Positions 9,311 through 18,603 of a stretch of DNA of 64,000 bases are shown piece by piece. Within the stretch, counting starts at the first letter, position 1, and every line of letters begins with the position of its first letter. This DNA comes from JAUWKC01 sp035527845 (GTDB lineage Bacteria; Planctomycetota; Phycisphaerae; Sedimentisphaerales; Anaerobacaceae): positions 42,777-106,776 of the forward strand of contig DATKZT010000070.1 of assembly GCA_035527845.1 (NCBI GenBank). The letters are read 5' to 3'. The notes under the pieces were generated by a model that saw nothing but the letters and a program-made list of their open reading frames with translations, made no database searches and was not told the DNA's origin. The translations under genes were made by a program, and so were the position numbers.

Positions 9311-9370
9311 AGCCCTTCTTATCCAGCTATCGCACAATTACGGCCGACTTCCAGCCTGTTTCCGCCCCCG

Positions 9371-10795
9371 CTATCTCTTGGCCAGCGTAAAAGCGGGATT
9401 CCGGACCATTTCCTGTGCGCCGACGGATTTTCGCCAGTTTTTCAATTTGGAGTAAAGCTCGGCCGCCCTTTCGGGCATCTTCTCGGCGAGATTGTTCTGC
9501 TCATTGAGGTCCTCTTCAAGCTCGTAAAGCTCGACAGCAGCCGGGCTAAACCCATCAACGCTCTTTTCGAACCATTCAACGAGCTTGTACTTGCCCTGGC
9601 GGACAACGCCCGACGGTGCAATACTCTGGCTGTGATAATGGGGATAGTGAAAATAAATCGCATCGCGATTGAGACCGCCGGCTTGTTTCAACAGCGGCAT
9701 TATACTGACGCCGTCCACAGTGGGGTCGGCGACCTTCACTCCGACGACTTCGAGCAGCGTTGGGAAGAAATCGATGCTTATGACGGGGACATCACAAGCG
9801 GCGCCCGGTTTAACCACTCCGGGCCAGCGGACAATCATCGGCACGCGGATGCCGCCTTCATAGAGGTCGGCCTTGCTGCCGCGAAGGGGCTTGCAGTCTT
9901 TGGGCCCAAGATGGCCATTGTCGGAAAAGAAAATTACAATTGTGTTGTCTCGCATATTGAGCTCGTCAAGTTTTTTCAGGAGTGTCCCCACGCTCTTATC
10001 CATGGTCTCGAGCATTGCCGCCTGCTTCGGATTGTTGTGACCGTACTCCTTGTCCTTGTCGGCATCGGGCTTATTGGCGTATTTGGCGACAAGCTGGTCT
10101 TTTTCCATTTCCGGCCGGTGGATGGAATTATGGGAGACGTAGCAGAAGAAGGGCTTGTCTTTGTTGTTTTCGATAAAAGCTGTGGAGCGCTCGGTGATTT
10201 CTCTGACGTGGTGCCAGTCCTCTTCGTACTTGCTGCCGGGGCCGGCGCCGGGCTTGTGGGTCGTCAGGACATCGTCGAAGCCCTGCGAGCCGGGGTCCAT
10301 CGGCCGGCCCAATTTGTACTTCTTGTCTTTATTGAGGTGCCATTTCCCGAAATGACCGCAGGTATAACCGGCGGACTTCAAGGCCTCGGCAATCGTCACC
10401 TCCTCAAGCGGCAGATAAAACGTCCAGTCGGGGGTCAGCAGCTTCTTATTCTTGGGGCTGCCGCCCTTGATGAAGTCGGTCAGGTGCAAGCGCGCGGGAT
10501 ATTTGCCGGTCATAATGCTGGCGCGCGTCGGCGAACAGACCGGGCAAGCGGCATAGGCATCGGTAAATCTCATGCCCTCCTTGGCGAAGCTGTCCAAATT
10601 GGGCGTTTCATAGAAGGTGCTGCCGTAACAGCCCAACTGGTGCCAGCCTAAATCATCGGCAAGGATAAAAACGATATTGGGCCTCTTGCCGGATGAATCC
10701 GCGCCGAAAACGCCGGCAGAACCACCCAGCCGAGTCAGAACAACCGATGCAGTCCCGATTCCAATACCTTTTAGAAAATCACGTCGATTCATCAT
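9371..10795 (-). CDS. Tat-exported sulfatase
   Basis: A 474-residue S1 sulfatase. The leader MMNRRDFLKGIGIGTASVVL is twin-arginine but ends in VFGADS with no lipobox Cys, so the enzyme is probably released, not lipid-anchored. A GAAAGGATC ribosome site precedes the start. Metal ligands are in FILADDLGWHQLG, the formylglycine Cys is 87 in ACPVCSPTRASIMTGKYPARLH, GKWHLN follows, and the second metal site is FFSDNGHLG. Sequence style (YETPNLD, YPARLH, KPLRGSKADLYEGGIRVP) groups it with the genes at 13634, 30083 and 38281. It lies alone on the minus strand, divergent from the GH20-fold-like gene. Confidence 0.93.
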   Translation of the reverse strand: MMNRRDFLKGIGIGTASVVLTRLGGSAGVFGADSSGKRPNIVFILADDLGWHQLGCYGSTFYETPNLDSFAKEGMRFTDAYAACPVCSPTRASIMTGKYPARLHLTDFIKGGSPKNKKLLTPDWTFYLPLEEVTIAEALKSAGYTCGHFGKWHLNKDKKYKLGRPMDPGSQGFDDVLTTHKPGAGPGSKYEEDWHHVREITERSTAFIENNKDKPFFCYVSHNSIHRPEMEKDQLVAKYANKPDADKDKEYGHNNPKQAAMLETMDKSVGTLLKKLDELNMRDNTIVIFFSDNGHLGPKDCKPLRGSKADLYEGGIRVPMIVRWPGVVKPGAACDVPVISIDFFPTLLEVVGVKVADPTVDGVSIMPLLKQAGGLNRDAIYFHYPHYHSQSIAPSGVVRQGKYKLVEWFEKSVDGFSPAAVELYELEEDLNEQNNLAEKMPERAAELYSKLKNWRKSVGAQEMVRNPAFTLAKR

Positions 10796-11234
10796 GTGAT
10801 CCTTTCTGAATCTTTCTACCCTACCTTCTCATTTGCCGGCTCCTGACCGGCTCTAATGTCGACAATAGCTTAACCCATTTTGCGTGGCTTGTCTATCACC
10901 ACGCGGTAAAGGAAGCGCAAACAAGGCTGATGACCGGCACCACAGGCTGAACATTTTCCAGGACCTCGTGCAGGTATTTGAAGGATGATGCGATATTCTG
11001 CTTTTTTGCATAATTTGCAGGCTTCGGCACGTCAATTAGACTAAACTGAATGCACCTTTAATCCGGGCAAACGCTAAGGTAATGTTAAAGAGTCCTTAGA
11101 TAGCAACAGCCCCTGTTATTCCCCCGCAAGCGGGAATCCAGGAAAAAAACAGGCTTGAGCCAAAGTCTCAATCAGACAAAAAGCCGGTTCTGTCCGGCGG
11201 TTTACGCAGGAATAGGCACTAAGGAGCAATGTTA
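10796..11234. other. Divergent intergenic region with one palindromic repeat
   Basis: This 439-nt region separates the divergent sulfatase and the plus-strand secreted protein and should contain both promoters. I cannot fix a confident promoter. The only clear structure is a palindromic repeat at 11115-11142. Confidence 0.5.
11115..11142. repeat. REP-like palindrome ATTCCCcCGCaaGCGgGAAT
   Basis: The sequence ATTCCCCCGCAAGCGGGAAT is nearly self-complementary and is followed by CCAGG. It matches the first half of the element at 36579. Elements of this form occur as dispersed repeats in many genomes and can form hairpins in RNA. Confidence 0.6.
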
Positions 11235-13589
11235 ATGCAAAGCAACGTTCTTGGAACCAACCCAAAAATCATGTTGATGGTATCGGTGCTGCTGCTGGGT
11301 GCGGTGTGCGCAGGTTCGGCATACAGTCAAGGCAAGCTCGACCTTTCCAATGCCGTCATAGTACATTCTTCGGCCCAGTCAAGACACGCCAAAGCAGCGG
11401 AGCTGCTGCAATATGAGATTCAAAGGCGCACGGGAATCAGCCTCTCCGTAAGCACCTCTGTGCCGTTCGACGGTTTGCCCGCAATTGTTATGGGCACAGT
11501 CGAAGCTTTTCCTGCTTCCTACACGGCGCCCACCGGACTGTCTGTCCCGGCCAAAGCCGAAGGATATGCCATCTGGATTGACCGAACAGTCCGGTCGGCG
11601 CCCACCGTTTGCCTGGTCGGTCGAGACGACAGGGGCGCTTTGTTCGCCGCGGCCCGCTTGATGCGTCTGCTGTACCTCGCCCCAAAGCACATTCATCTGG
11701 CTGATGATATCCGGATAGCGACTGCCCCTGACTGCGCAGTTCGCGCCCACCAAATCATCAGGTCAACCCAATGTGAAGACGGCTTTGTTGACTGGCGCGA
11801 TGCAGCCCAGGAGCAGCAGTATGCACGTGACCTGATTCTGTTCGGAACAAACGGCTTCGAGGCGAGGACCCCACGCGACATTGACGATTATCTCGAAGAG
11901 CTCGGCATCGACCTTTTCCTCGTGGTATCATGTCAACGTCTAATCGACCATAACGACCTCAGTGACGACCAGATCAAAAAATTATACACCGATCTGGTCG
12001 GCATAGACCATTTCACCACATACGGCGGCGATGCCAGCGGCTCCAGACCGCCGATGGAAGTCTTTCCAAAAATGGAGCGTGTCGTGCCGCTGGTGCTGCA
12101 AAGTCACCCCGGCGCAAAGTGGTGGTATTCGAATCAGTGCCTCGATGCTCACGCCATTGACTATGACGACTACATCTTCAATTATATCAGGACCAGACAG
12201 CCGAGCTGGCTCTACGGAATGGTTTACGGCCCATGGACGAAACGCGGCATTCCCGAAATTCGTGCCGATCTGCCCTCACAGTACAAGATAAGACGCTATC
12301 CGGAAATCTGTCACGTCCGATGGTGTCAGTACCCGGTTCCGAAATGGGACCGCGTCTGGGCACAGGTCTGGCCCCGCAACCAAAGCATCTACGCGATGCC
12401 CCGAATGATGGCACAGATTCACCGGGCGACCCGCGGGGACACTGTCGGCTTTCTGCCCTACAATCACACCGGATGTTACAACGACCTCAACAAGTTCGTC
12501 TGGAGCGCCATGGGCGCCGACCCCGATGCCAAAGTCGAAGATGTTCTGTATGATTACGGCAAGGCCTTCTTCGCATACGACTTCAAGAAGAATCCTGATG
12601 GGGGCAGTTCATCCGAGTCACAGGATGCGATAATCGACGCCGGCACGCGGGCGGTTGCGCGGGGGCTCGAGCTCCTCGAAGAAAACTGGACGGGAAATCT
12701 TTCTGATAATACGAGCGCCGAAAAGGCACTGACACTTTGGAAGAAAATCGCGACGAGCATGGGCGGCGTCGGAAAAAACTGGCGACTGGAACTGTTCCTC
12801 TACAAGGCCTTTCTCGACGCGCAGGTCAAACGCAAATACGATGTTGAAATGGCATGCGAGCGGCAGGCATACGAATCGCTCAGGCAGGCCGGGACGACCG
12901 GCGTTTCCACCGCGGTCGGCAATGCCCGTGCCGCACTGGCAAGAATCGACACGGACTTTCAATCAAAGGCGGCCTTTAAGGAGGAACTCCGGTCGTGGGG
13001 TCTTACCGATAACTTTGGCGACCTCGACACCGTCCTGGATAACATATACTCTCCGCTGAACGACAGGAAGTGGCTTGAGAGTCAGTTGGCTGGCGTTACA
13101 AGCATGGCGGATATCGAGAAGATTCTGCATTACGAAGACCCGGGCCCGGGCGGCTTCTATGATAATCTCGGCGTCGCCGGAGAGCAGCCCCACCTTGTCA
13201 GACAAAAAACATGGAAGGAGGATCCCGGTTTCGTGCATTCTCCGATAGAGTGGGTCGATCACAAGCCCGGCTCGGACCGCAGGCACTCGCAAATGACCCA
13301 TGCGACGTGCCGGTATGACACGCCCCTTCTGATGCGGTGGGAGGGCCTGGATCCCGCGGCGAGCTATCACATCCGGGTGGTTTACCTCGGCCCCTTCGGT
13401 CCGGAATTCACATGCAAGACCGACGACGGCCATCTGATTCACGGTCCGAGGGGCAATTCCGATACTACGCCGGTCTCTTACAGCATACCGCCCGCTTCCA
13501 CCAGTGACGGAGTACTTGAGCTGCAATGGAGTCTAACTAACCAGGTGCGCGGCGTTTCTGTAACGGAAATCTGGCTCATCAAAGACTGA
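11235..13589 (+). CDS. Secreted GH20-fold/alpha-glucuronidase-N-like protein, possible glycosidase
   Basis: About 784 residues. An AAGGAG site at 11221 fits an ATG at 11235 (8-nt spacing) better than the one at 11229. A signal peptide (IMLMVSVLLLGAVCAGSAYS) is followed by a domain (about 35-170) with KAAELLQYEIQRRTG, LPAIVMG and CLVGRDDRGALFAAARLMR, typical of the small alpha/beta domain in front of GH20, GH67 and GH84 barrels. The central part (about 180-450), with FGTNGFEARTPRD, HPGAKWWYSNQC and GFLPYNHTGCYNDLNKFVW, is probably a barrel. The C-terminus (about 680-784) looks like a beta-sandwich. I cannot name catalytic acids or a CAZy family. It is convergent with the amber-split sulfatase and probably acts on the same glycans. 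Confidence 0.75.
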   Translation: MQSNVLGTNPKIMLMVSVLLLGAVCAGSAYSQGKLDLSNAVIVHSSAQSRHAKAAELLQYEIQRRTGISLSVSTSVPFDGLPAIVMGTVEAFPASYTAPTGLSVPAKAEGYAIWIDRTVRSAPTVCLVGRDDRGALFAAARLMRLLYLAPKHIHLADDIRIATAPDCAVRAHQIIRSTQCEDGFVDWRDAAQEQQYARDLILFGTNGFEARTPRDIDDYLEELGIDLFLVVSCQRLIDHNDLSDDQIKKLYTDLVGIDHFTTYGGDASGSRPPMEVFPKMERVVPLVLQSHPGAKWWYSNQCLDAHAIDYDDYIFNYIRTRQPSWLYGMVYGPWTKRGIPEIRADLPSQYKIRRYPEICHVRWCQYPVPKWDRVWAQVWPRNQSIYAMPRMMAQIHRATRGDTVGFLPYNHTGCYNDLNKFVWSAMGADPDAKVEDVLYDYGKAFFAYDFKKNPDGGSSSESQDAIIDAGTRAVARGLELLEENWTGNLSDNTSAEKALTLWKKIATSMGGVGKNWRLELFLYKAFLDAQVKRKYDVEMACERQAYESLRQAGTTGVSTAVGNARAALARIDTDFQSKAAFKEELRSWGLTDNFGDLDTVLDNIYSPLNDRKWLESQLAGVTSMADIEKILHYEDPGPGGFYDNLGVAGEQPHLVRQKTWKEDPGFVHSPIEWVDHKPGSDRRHSQMTHATCRYDTPLLMRWEGLDPAASYHIRVVYLGPFGPEFTCKTDDGHLIHGPRGNSDTTPVSYSIPPASTSDGVLELQWSLTNQVRGVSVTEIWLIKD

Positions 13590-13633
13590 CAAGAAAATCG
13601 GGACTATTATGAAGTCCGAGCGTATCAACCGCC

Positions 13634-15028
13634 CTAAGGGGATTCGGCCTTAACGGACTTTCGCCACTGCTGCAGAAGTTCATGAAGCTCTCTGGTTCTG
13701 GCGGGCATTTTCGCAGCCATGTCATTCTGCTCACCGATATCGTCCGCGAGGTTGTACAGCTCGAGATGTCCGTCATCGAAGAATTCGAGCAGCTTCCAGT
13801 TGGCTTTGCGAATGGCGCTGCAGGAACGGCCGCCCAAAAAGTGCGGTTTCTGCAGGGGATAATGCCAGTATAGCGTGTCACGAGCCAACGAAGCGCTCGG
13901 ATCTTTGAGAAGGGGCAGAATCGAGACGCCGTCGAGGTACTGGTCGGACGGGGGCGTTACACCGACAATCCGGCACAACGTCGGATAGAAATCAATCACG
14001 CACACAGGCGTCTCGCAGACGGCGCCGCGCGGCGTCACGTGCGGCAAACGGACAATCAGCGGCACACGGATACCACCCTCATACAGCGTGGATTTACCTT
14101 CCCGCAGTGGCGCATTGGTCGTGACCCGGCTCTCACCGCCGTTGTCCGACGTGAAGACAATGACAGTGTTTTCGGCAAGTCCTGATTGTTCGAGCTTTTC
14201 CATAATCATACCGACGCCGTCGTCTATGCTCTCGAGCTGAGCGGCGAGGTGGACGTTATTCTTCGGCGCCTTTGGGCCGTCGCCGGCGCCTGGTTTTTGC
14301 GAGTACTTTTCCACCAACTGCGGCTTGCCCACAAGTCGGGTGTGAACCGCGTAGTGACTCAGGTAAAGGAAAAACGGGTGGTTGCGGTGCCGCTCGATGA
14401 ACTCGACGGCTTCGAGGTTCTGCCGGTCGGTAAGAAACTCCCTTTCGGGCAGGCGCCTTGCGATATCGGGATTGAAGTGGTACGGGTGGAAATAGCTGCC
14501 GCCAGCGATGCCGTGGCTTTCTGAGACAATGGTCTCGTCGAAGCCGTGGACGGCTGGCGGGAACTCCTGCACGCCGCTGCTGGCGTAGCCTGTGAGGTGC
14601 CATTTGCCGATAATTCCGGTTGTGTAGCCTGCGGACTTCAGCAGCTCAGCGATGGTGGTGTAGTCGGTTGAAAGGTGGTTGGTGTCATCGGGCTACAGGT
14701 AGTTGGTCATGCCGACGCGGGCCGGATATTGTCCGGTCATCAGACTTGCGCGGTACGGCGAGCAGACGGGCGCAGATGCGTAGGCCTGGGTGAAGCGCAC
14801 GCCCCCTGCGGCCAGCCGGTCAAGATTGGGCGTCTCATTGAACCGGTTGCCATAGCAGCCCAATTCGGCCCAGCCGAGGTCATCGGCCAGGATGAAGATG
14901 ATGTTCGGCGGTCTTTCCCTGCCGGTGTTTTTCGCCGATGGCATAGTGCATCCCGGCAGCGTCAACGCGGCGGCGCCGGCGCCAATTGCCTTGAAGAAAT
15001 CACGCCGGGTACAATGACATGTCCCCAT
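13634..15028 (-). pseudogene. Sulfatase interrupted by a single in-frame TAG
   Basis: The frame from ATG 15028 to the stop at 13634 encodes one sulfatase except for TAG at 14693-14695 (codon 112). Before it: leader CHCTRRDFFKAIGAGA with LPGC, FILADDLGWAE, and formylglycine Cys89 in SAPVCSPYRASLMTGQYPARVG. After it, in the same frame: ELLKSAGYTTGIIGKWHLTG, FTSDNGGESRVTT and the full C-terminal domain. No base is missing; a single substitution (for example from CAG or TGG) or sequencing error would explain it. The downstream part alone lacks the catalytic Cys. It sits 28 nt after the gene at 15057 and resembles the sulfatases at 9371, 30083 and 38281. Confidence 0.88.
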
Positions 15029-15056
15029 ATAGCCTGCACACTCCTTTCTATTCCGG

Positions 15057-16625
15057 TCAGAACCTGCCGACCGCGGGTTTAATCCCGCCGGCGTCGGGCC
15101 ACGTCGGGCCTTGACGCCGGATCTCGCTCCACAGCTCGTTCATCTGGGTAATAAGAGACTGAAGATGCCCGGTCTTCTGCGAGGCCAGGTCGATTTTCTG
15201 GCTGGCGTCGGTCCTGAGGTTATACAGTTCGAAGCGAGCCATCTTTGTGGTTTTGATCCATTCCATAATCCGCTCACCGGCGGCAGGCTCTTGGGCGAAT
15301 CCGAGCAGAACCTCGTCGCCCATTCGCATCGCCATATTGGGAACGCCGGTGAAGTTGATGTTCCAGCAAAGCGGCCGGGTGCGTTCGAGGGTCCCGCCTT
15401 CGAATACCGGCGTAATGCTGACACCGTCAAGTGTGCGGTCGGTTGGAATTTGTGCATCGCACAATTCGCACAGTGTGGGCAGCAGGTCCACACTGCTGAC
15501 CGGCTCCGAGCAGACCCGGCCCGGCCTGATTCCTTTCGGCCAGCGGATGATGCCGGGGACGCGAATGCCGCCTTCATAGAGATGGCGCTTCATACCTCTC
15601 AAGCGACCCGGCGTTCCCGCACATAGTCTGCGCAGCGGGTCCAGCCCGGTTGAGCCGCCGGGATATTCGGGACCGTTATCGCTGGTAAAGATTACCAGAG
15701 TGTTTTCCACCAGCCCCATTTCCTGCAACGCACCCATAAGCGAACCGAAAGCGGCGTCAAGCTGCGTCACCGTGCCATAGTAGTATCTCTTTTCTGCCGG
15801 AGTGTTATCAGAAGGATAACGCGGAACGCGGCCGTAAGCGATTTTATCTTCGAGCGCGCGAACCTCCGGCGTGTCATACATACGCATGTATTGCGCCGGC
15901 GGGTCCAGGGGCGTATGCGGCTCGTGCGTACAGATTTCTAAAAAGAAAGGCTGCTCGGGCCTGCGCTTCTTCAGCCAATCTATAGCATCATTAACCACCA
16001 CATCACAGTACCAGCCTTTTGTCGGACCGACCGGTTTGCCGTTGCAAACGAAATTTTCCGGATTTTGGGGACCGCCAAAACTGTTGACCTCGGTTGCAAA
16101 CCAGTGGTCGAAGCCCTGGTCGCCGGGCGTGGGATGCCTGCCGTCGAAACTGCCGAGGTGCCACTTGCCGAGAAAGCACGTGGCGTAGCCGGCGTCGTGC
16201 AGCAGTTCCGCAATGGTTTTTTCCTCGCTGCGCAGATGGACGTTGTCGCCGGCCAGGTGATATACGCCGGTGCGATAGGAACAGCGGCCGGTAAGCAAAC
16301 CGGCGCGGGCCGGTGAACAAATTGGCGCCGCCGAATAGCAATCCGTAAAGCGGATGCCCTGCCTGGCAAACTCATCCAGGTTCGGCGTCTTCATGAACGG
16401 ATGTCCGTAACAGGCGAGGTCGCCATAGCCGAGGTCATCAGCGAGGAAGACGACCACATTGGGCCGGGCGGAATTTCCCCTTTCGGCAGAAGACCGGGCA
16501 CGCCGTAAGCCCACAGCTCCACATCCCGCTGGGGCCAGGCTAATTACGCCAAATCCGATCCCTTTAAGGAATTTACGACGACTTATTTTTTCAAGTCTCA
16601 GCTCTTTTTCCCAATCATAATTCAT
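15057..16625 (-). CDS. Tat-exported lipoprotein-type sulfatase
   Basis: A 522-residue S1 sulfatase with an extended n-region (MNYDWEKELRLEKI) before SRRKFLKGIGFG and an APAGC lipobox (Cys35). Metal residues are in VVFLADDLGYGDLACYG; the formylglycine Cys is 103 in AAPICSPARAGLLTGRC. GKWHLGSFDGRHPTPGDQGF and ICTHEPHTP supply active-site Lys/His residues, and FTSDNGPEYPGG is the distal metal site. The GDQGFDHWFATEVN block marks a different subfamily from the neighbours. It starts 111 nt after the PhoD-like gene stop and runs into the amber-split sulfatase. Confidence 0.93.
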   Translation of the reverse strand: MNYDWEKELRLEKISRRKFLKGIGFGVISLAPAGCGAVGLRRARSSAERGNSARPNVVVFLADDLGYGDLACYGHPFMKTPNLDEFARQGIRFTDCYSAAPICSPARAGLLTGRCSYRTGVYHLAGDNVHLRSEEKTIAELLHDAGYATCFLGKWHLGSFDGRHPTPGDQGFDHWFATEVNSFGGPQNPENFVCNGKPVGPTKGWYCDVVVNDAIDWLKKRRPEQPFFLEICTHEPHTPLDPPAQYMRMYDTPEVRALEDKIAYGRVPRYPSDNTPAEKRYYYGTVTQLDAAFGSLMGALQEMGLVENTLVIFTSDNGPEYPGGSTGLDPLRRLCAGTPGRLRGMKRHLYEGGIRVPGIIRWPKGIRPGRVCSEPVSSVDLLPTLCELCDAQIPTDRTLDGVSITPVFEGGTLERTRPLCWNINFTGVPNMAMRMGDEVLLGFAQEPAAGERIMEWIKTTKMARFELYNLRTDASQKIDLASQKTGHLQSLITQMNELWSEIRRQGPTWPDAGGIKPAVGRF

Positions 16626-16736
16626 CTTTCAGTAGCTATGATAAACCATCAGCCGGCCGAGTCCAACTCTAAATCGCGGACCCGCGAGACCTCACATATC
16701 GAAAGAAAACCAAATGAGAAAAAAATGCCGGGTGAT

Positions 16737-18569
16737 TTAGAACTGCACATCCACGGTTTCGATCTTGTCCGGCGGCAAGGCCGCCAGCCCGGTGAGAACC
16801 TTCATTCTACCTGTCTCCGGTTCGCCCACTCTGATTGTGTACCTGCCTTCTTCGAAGACCTTGGGTCGAAATGTGGCCCCGTTCATACGAACGGTGTAAA
16901 GAATCTCACCATCGGACTCGTCAATCACCTGCACGACAGGATTTGTCATGCCGGAAACTTCAATTGTCGGAAGATAAGCGACCGGGTTTCTCGCGTAGTT
17001 GTCCTGCTGTCTGATGGTCACGGGCCAGCCGGGATACTGCTGCGCTTGCGCCCCTGCGACATCGACGTTTCTCGGCCAACACTCTGCGGTGATTTCTCTT
17101 GTTCTCTTGTTGAATCTGACGACGCCAAAACCAGCCGCCCTCGTTGTGAGCTTGTCGTGGTTCTCTTCGGGGGTGGGATTGGCGACGGCGAGCATGGTGA
17201 TTTTGTTGCCGAAACCATCGAGAAATTCGCCCAAATGTTCGGGCATTGCGGGCCCGCGGTTTCCGCCCGGTTCAAGAGGCGCCCACCAGCGCAGGTAAAG
17301 GTTTGCAATGGACGGCACACAGAAACTGTAGCCGGCGTCGTTCCAGTCATCGATGCCGTGATGAATGAACGTACCGAGGTGTTGGTCGCCGCCGATCATA
17401 AAGGCGAAGGACTTGCGGATTTCTCCAAGGGCCCTGTCGCGCCCGCTCTTCGGCCAGCCGTTGGAGTCGAGGTCGGCGAGCAGGCGGTAACTGCGTTTGC
17501 CGTGAAGATGCGCCGAGCCGCAGAACACGGTCTGCGAAAGCACGCACTTCATATCGCAGCGGCGCCAGTCAGCGGCCCAGGCCCTGAGAAATTTGAGCTG
17601 GCGCTCGCCCAGCAATTCGGCACCGGAAACGTCGAGGCTTTTCGGATCGTAATTGGGGTCGGTGACATGGTCGGGTCTCGGTCCCATCTGCGGAACAAAG
17701 CCCTGGGGCCCTGACTTGAACTTGCGGTCCTCAATTATCGCAAAGCTCACCCGCCCCACCGTCAGTGAAGTATGGTACACACCGATGCCGCGCTGTATGG
17801 GCGTGGGGTCGTACGGGTCCGGCAGGTGACTCGTCTGAGCCCGCTCGACCATCTTGACGTATTCAACCGGGGCGGCGTATCCACCGTCATGGCCGGCACG
17901 CGTGTTGGACTTCCTGCCGCCGGCGCCCCACAAGTTGGAATGACCCACATCGTGGTCATCTGGTATTGTGACCGTCGGAATGTTGCGGATAACATCGCCG
18001 AAATCTCTGCCGAATTTGAGCCAATAGGCGTAGTGGTTGCGGTGGTCGTAAACCTGGTCGCCGGAGAAGAACAAGAGGTCAGGATTCAGCTTCTTGATGT
18101 TTTCGACAATGTCTGTCCTGGGTATGTCCCCGCCGTGCTTTGGATAGATTGAGTTTCCGGTGAATGCAGCAACGACAATGGTCTCTTTGTCGACGGGGTC
18201 TTTGCGAATTATCCCCGTGTAATATGCGTTCTTACCGTGGGCGACCCGGTATTCAATGTCCTTCGTGGTATCCCAATTTTCTGCGCGGAACAGTGCGGTC
18301 CAGCCGTCCTCGATTACCGGCGCTTGCGCTATCTGTTTCCACCTTCCATCCTGCCTGACTTCGAACCGAACCACCTTGTCCTCATCCTGCTTCAAGGGAT
18401 CAAGCTGGGCCGTCATTTTCAGGATATTATCGTGGACCGTGTACAGGGTAAAGCAAATGACCTTGTCTCTGGCAACTTCGGGAACCTCCAGCAGGTCCGC
18501 GCCGCCGGCACGAAGCAGCAGGGTCAGACTAATACATACGAAAATCAGGTTCAGTGTCTTTGTTCGCAT
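16737..18569 (-). CDS. Secreted PhoD-like metallophosphoesterase
   Basis: The 610-residue product has a signal peptide (LNLIFVCISLTLLLRAGG). An N-terminal beta-sandwich (about 30-140) precedes a calcineurin-like phosphoesterase domain with FFSGDQVYDH (about 195), VTIPDDHDVGH (about 220) and FMIGGDQHLGTFIHHG (about 390), the spaced Asp/His metal ligands of the PhoD family. The C-terminal 130 residues are another beta-rich domain. PhoD enzymes are phosphodiesterases/phosphatases; here the substrate could be a phosphorylated or otherwise substituted glycan, which is an inference from context. It is 34 nt after the upstream sulfatase and probably in the same transcript. Confidence 0.85.
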   Translation of the reverse strand: MRTKTLNLIFVCISLTLLLRAGGADLLEVPEVARDKVICFTLYTVHDNILKMTAQLDPLKQDEDKVVRFEVRQDGRWKQIAQAPVIEDGWTALFRAENWDTTKDIEYRVAHGKNAYYTGIIRKDPVDKETIVVAAFTGNSIYPKHGGDIPRTDIVENIKKLNPDLLFFSGDQVYDHRNHYAYWLKFGRDFGDVIRNIPTVTIPDDHDVGHSNLWGAGGRKSNTRAGHDGGYAAPVEYVKMVERAQTSHLPDPYDPTPIQRGIGVYHTSLTVGRVSFAIIEDRKFKSGPQGFVPQMGPRPDHVTDPNYDPKSLDVSGAELLGERQLKFLRAWAADWRRCDMKCVLSQTVFCGSAHLHGKRSYRLLADLDSNGWPKSGRDRALGEIRKSFAFMIGGDQHLGTFIHHGIDDWNDAGYSFCVPSIANLYLRWWAPLEPGGNRGPAMPEHLGEFLDGFGNKITMLAVANPTPEENHDKLTTRAAGFGVVRFNKRTREITAECWPRNVDVAGAQAQQYPGWPVTIRQQDNYARNPVAYLPTIEVSGMTNPVVQVIDESDGEILYTVRMNGATFRPKVFEEGRYTIRVGEPETGRMKVLTGLAALPPDKIETVDVQF

Positions 18570-18603
18570 GTTCGCTCCTTTCGGCTTGGCGTTACCACCG
18601 GCA

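Larger units (their letters stand above)
8196..9370. other. Long non-coding stretch made of degenerate repeats
   Basis: About 1.2 kb without a supportable gene lies between the AT-rich pair and the next sulfatase. Frames crossing it are low-complexity and run antisense into the sulfatase. It holds a segment (8370-8600) partly matching the right end of the window, a run of short ACCAATTACC-like words (8890-8960) and a repetitive AACCCAAA tract (8994-9310). Confidence 0.6.

Noticed and set aside
8909..10651. Long plus-strand frame over the repeat array and antisense to a sulfatase
   Set aside because: Its first part is the AACCCAAA repeat and the rest is the mirror of a well-supported minus-strand sulfatase; no domain or ribosome site supports it.
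14693..14695. TAG as a pyrrolysine or other recoded codon
   Set aside because: No pyl genes or recoding element seen, other genes end normally, and the site lies in a loop after the active-site motif; mutation or sequencing error is simpler.
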